From Flavobacteriales bacterium (GTDB lineage Bacteria > Bacteroidota > Bacteroidia > Flavobacteriales_D > Parvicellaceae), in the NCBI GenBank assembly GCA_027047735.1, contig JALTUD010000124.1, forward strand, positions 1-7,998: a stretch of DNA of 7,998 nt, written 5' to 3'. Each line of letters begins with the position of its first letter. The stretch's first letter is position 1. The notes under the pieces were generated by a model. It did not search any database and had not been told where the DNA came from. It was given only the letters and a program-made list of their open reading frames with translations. The position numbers were made by a program, and so were the translations under genes. Below, in pieces: positions 5,975 through 7,998 of the stretch.

Positions 5975-7777
5975 TTATTTTAGAATATTATAATCCGGAC
6001 TTATCATTATTAGATAGGTAGCTAAACGTACGCGATAACTTAATTGAGTTAAACTTAGAGAATAAGTATTTAGCGTCTGTTTGATTATGTTTCGTGTTCT
6101 GTCAGTCAATTGACCGTGTGTCAATACTACGTCTAAATAATCCAATAAAGCATCACTGTCTTTAGCATATTCTATCCATGGTTCTAAATTGGTATTGGAG
6201 ATGGTATAATCTTCATAATTAGCAGTTCGCAAAAGATTTTCGCTTTCTACCCATTTGTAAACTTCATTCGCAAATCCGATACTTGTTCTTGTGTTATACA
6301 GTTCAAATTCCGGAGCTACCAAATTATTATTTGCAATCTCTCCACTTGGTACATAACTCGGATTATAAAAATTAAATACAGTTTGTGAACGCAAAGGGTG
6401 TTGCCCCGTAGCTTCCTTAAACCAATAACTGTAGTTCCAAAAATTATTTAAAGGAGTTATAATTTCTACTGCCTCTGCAAAATCAGTATATTTTAAAATC
6501 GGTTCTCTTAATTTACCTTGATTTGGGTCGCTAATCCACGAACATTCACGTGCTTCCGGATGTAACAATATAGCTCTTATTACTGCTTTCATATCTCCTC
6601 TTACTCCAGAGCCATTATCAATAAAAGCAGATGCAACAGTAGAAATATAATTAGGTGTTGGATTTGACTTAACCAATCGTTGTATCAATCTTTTAGCAAC
6701 AAAAGGAGCTACATTTTGATGATTAAACAAATGAGTAATTGCTTGCTGAATATCTTGCATTCCGGTTTGCCCTGCCGGAATTATATACCCATCAACAATA
6801 GTTTTTATACCCGGTTCGTGTTGGTCTTCATACATAATCATTGGAACGGTTAAATCAGCTGCCCAAAGCCCTAAACCGAAGTATAAATTATTTCCATCTG
6901 TCCTTGCTCCAACTCCTAATCCTGTAAAAACTTTTGCCATTTCTTTTATATCATTATTATCATATGTTGGAATAGGGTTATTATTGGCATCTAATTGATA
7001 CGAGCCATCAATATTCAGTTTATATAGACCTATGGAAAACAATTGCATCACTTCCCTGGCATAATTCTCATCCGGGTGAATGTTATAAGCCGTATCTGTT
7101 TTAGGATTATTTAAATGACTTAAATAACTTCCCATTGCAGGATGAAGCGTTACTTCCATTAATAAATCTTTGTAATTTCCAAAGGCATTTCTTACCATTA
7201 TATCATAGTAATTGGCTACTCCGGTAGCGTAACCACCCAATGTGCCTTCTAGTGAAATAACGGTAATTTGACTTAAAGAATAAGCTATGCGTTGTCTCAG
7301 TTTATTTTTTGCTGTCATAGTGTTTTGCCACCATGCATAATCCATATGAACATGATTAGGTTGTGAGGGGTAATTTAATGAATCACCTCCGTTATCTAAA
7401 TAAATCTGAAAACTTTTATTATAAATACTTTGAATCGTATCGGTATAGTAAGTTGGAGCTAATTGAAATTGATTTTCAATCCAATTTTCTATTCCTGTTT
7501 CAGCCACTTCTTTAATTAAGTCTATATCTGCTCCGAAACTTGCTTGAGAAAGAAAACGAGAGGCTTCTATTTGTTTCCCTATTAAACCACTTCCGTCAAT
7601 GGAGTGAATTCCTGATGCTGTTTTCGAACCTTGATATAATTGATAATTATCACTTGTAGTAACGATTATACCATTAGAATGTCCGGCTCCTATATAGTCA
7701 TTATATGGAGTTTGTGCAATTGGATTAACAATGCAAGTCAAATAAAAAACACTAAAAATGATTGGGACTTTTTTCAT
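5975..7777 (-). CDS. DUF1800 family exported protein
   Basis: A 600-residue protein. Residues 1-21 are a Sec signal peptide (KK, then a hydrophobic core, cleavage after PIA before Q22). Residues about 22-68 form a linker that is probably surface-exposed. The DUF1800 domain begins at about 70 (EASRFLSQASFGAD) and runs to the C-terminus (YLIMISPDYNILK). Its family signatures are LRQRIAYSLSQI at 160-171, DENYAREVMQLFSIGLY at 236-252, KEMAKVFTGLG at 278-288 and PFVAKRLIQRLVKSNP at 358-373. There is no T9SS sorting domain and no C-terminal anchor. DUF1800 and DUF1501 genes are often adjacent in Bacteroidota and other phyla, but the function of the pair is unknown. It is the first gene of the three-gene operon, so the promoter should lie in 7778-7929. 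I saw no clean TTG...TAnnTTTG promoter match there. Length and ends look complete. Confidence 0.94.
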   Translation of the reverse strand: MKKVPIIFSVFYLTCIVNPIAQTPYNDYIGAGHSNGIIVTTSDNYQLYQGSKTASGIHSIDGSGLIGKQIEASRFLSQASFGADIDLIKEVAETGIENWIENQFQLAPTYYTDTIQSIYNKSFQIYLDNGGDSLNYPSQPNHVHMDYAWWQNTMTAKNKLRQRIAYSLSQITVISLEGTLGGYATGVANYYDIMVRNAFGNYKDLLMEVTLHPAMGSYLSHLNNPKTDTAYNIHPDENYAREVMQLFSIGLYKLNIDGSYQLDANNNPIPTYDNNDIKEMAKVFTGLGVGARTDGNNLYFGLGLWAADLTVPMIMYEDQHEPGIKTIVDGYIIPAGQTGMQDIQQAITHLFNHQNVAPFVAKRLIQRLVKSNPTPNYISTVASAFIDNGSGVRGDMKAVIRAILLHPEARECSWISDPNQGKLREPILKYTDFAEAVEIITPLNNFWNYSYWFKEATGQHPLRSQTVFNFYNPSYVPSGEIANNNLVAPEFELYNTRTSIGFANEVYKWVESENLLRTANYEDYTISNTNLEPWIEYAKDSDALLDYLDVVLTHGQLTDRTRNIIKQTLNTYSLSLTQLSYRVRLATYLIMISPDYNILK

Positions 7778-7929
7778 GAAAATATGTTTTTAATAAGAGT
7801 TTTATACTTAAAAATTCCTTGTCTTTCTGAGAGCAATTTAATTAATTTATTGAGAATAAGAACTATTTTCATCTTTTATTTTATTAGAAAGGTTAAAGTT
7901 GTTAGATGAAAATATAGAAAAATTTTAAC

Positions 7930-7964
7930 AAAAAAAGCCTTAAAACTTACGTTTTAAGGCTTTT
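7930..7964 (-). terminator. Intrinsic terminator of the tRNA-Asp transcript
   Basis: On the minus strand a perfect 10-bp stem GCCTTAAAAC/GTTTTAAGGC (7960-7951 and 7946-7937) with a 4-base loop is followed by a run of seven T (7936-7930). Flanking A and T runs can extend the stem to 14 bp. It begins 3 bases after the tRNA body and separates the tRNA from the DUF1800 operon, which therefore needs its own promoter. Confidence 0.88.
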
Positions 7965-7966
7965 AG

Positions 7967-7998
7967 CGGTCTGGACGAGACTCGAACTCGCGACCCCC
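7967..7998 (-). tRNA. tRNA-Asp, 3' part only (cut by window edge)
   Basis: The minus strand reads GGGGGTCGCGAG, TTCGAGT, CTCGT, CCAGACC, G. This gives a T-arm (stem GCGAG/CTCGT with one G:U pair around TTCGAGT), a 7-base acceptor strand CCAGACC (7974-7968) and a discriminator G at 7967. The acceptor strand predicts GGTCTGG at the 5' end, outside the window. G73 and resemblance to the Flavobacteriia tRNA-Asp(GUC) that I recall support Asp, but the anticodon is not in the window. The next bases are CTA, so CCA is not encoded and must be added after transcription. Confidence 0.85.

Noticed and set aside
7640..7909. Plus-strand open frame of 89 codons
   Set aside because: It is antisense to the DUF1800 signal peptide region and extends into AT-rich intergenic DNA; composition is as expected by chance.
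1..7998. CRISPR array, prophage or toxin-antitoxin system
   Set aside because: No regularly spaced direct repeats, no phage-like proteins and no toxin or antitoxin pair were seen on either strand.

Overview
The window looks like chromosome of a Bacteroidota bacterium, most likely a member of the Flavobacteriia. The DNA is AT-rich, the starts lack Shine-Dalgarno sequences, one secreted protein ends in a type IX secretion (T9SS) sorting domain, and a DUF1800/DUF1501 gene pair is present. The genus cannot be read from the sequence.

Layout. (1) Positions 1-298 hold no gene, only a left-edge hairpin and repeat copy A. (2) Positions 299-1613 carry two plus-strand genes 25 bp apart: a Qnr-like pentapeptide-repeat protein and a rhomboid intramembrane serine protease. 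(3) Positions 1614-1939 are all repeat: copy B, inverted and permuted relative to A, running into the first copy of a second, structured repeat called type 2 here. (4) Positions 1940-3571 (minus) encode a DUF4140/DUF4139 (MuiA-like) protein whose signal peptide is intact although no standard start codon is in frame with it. (5) Positions 3617-3764 hold a second type-2 copy, oriented like the minus-strand genes. (6) Positions 7777-3798 (minus) form a tight three-gene operon: DUF1800 (Sec signal), DUF1501 (Tat-like signal), and a discoidin-like protein with a T9SS C-terminal domain. (7) The right edge holds the 3' end of a tRNA-Asp gene on the minus strand, followed by a strong intrinsic terminator that separates it from the DUF1800 operon.

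How the genes relate. The three-gene operon looks like an envelope or surface module: two periplasmic or outer-envelope proteins of unknown function made together with one T9SS cargo. The DUF4139 protein is probably also exported. The pentapeptide-rhomboid pair is a separate unit bracketed by repeats.

The most unusual material is non-coding. The two type-2 copies share conserved ends and linkers, but their second hairpins have unrelated stem sequences that still pair fully. That pattern suggests selection on structure, in DNA or RNA. The second point of note is the abnormal start of the DUF4139 gene.
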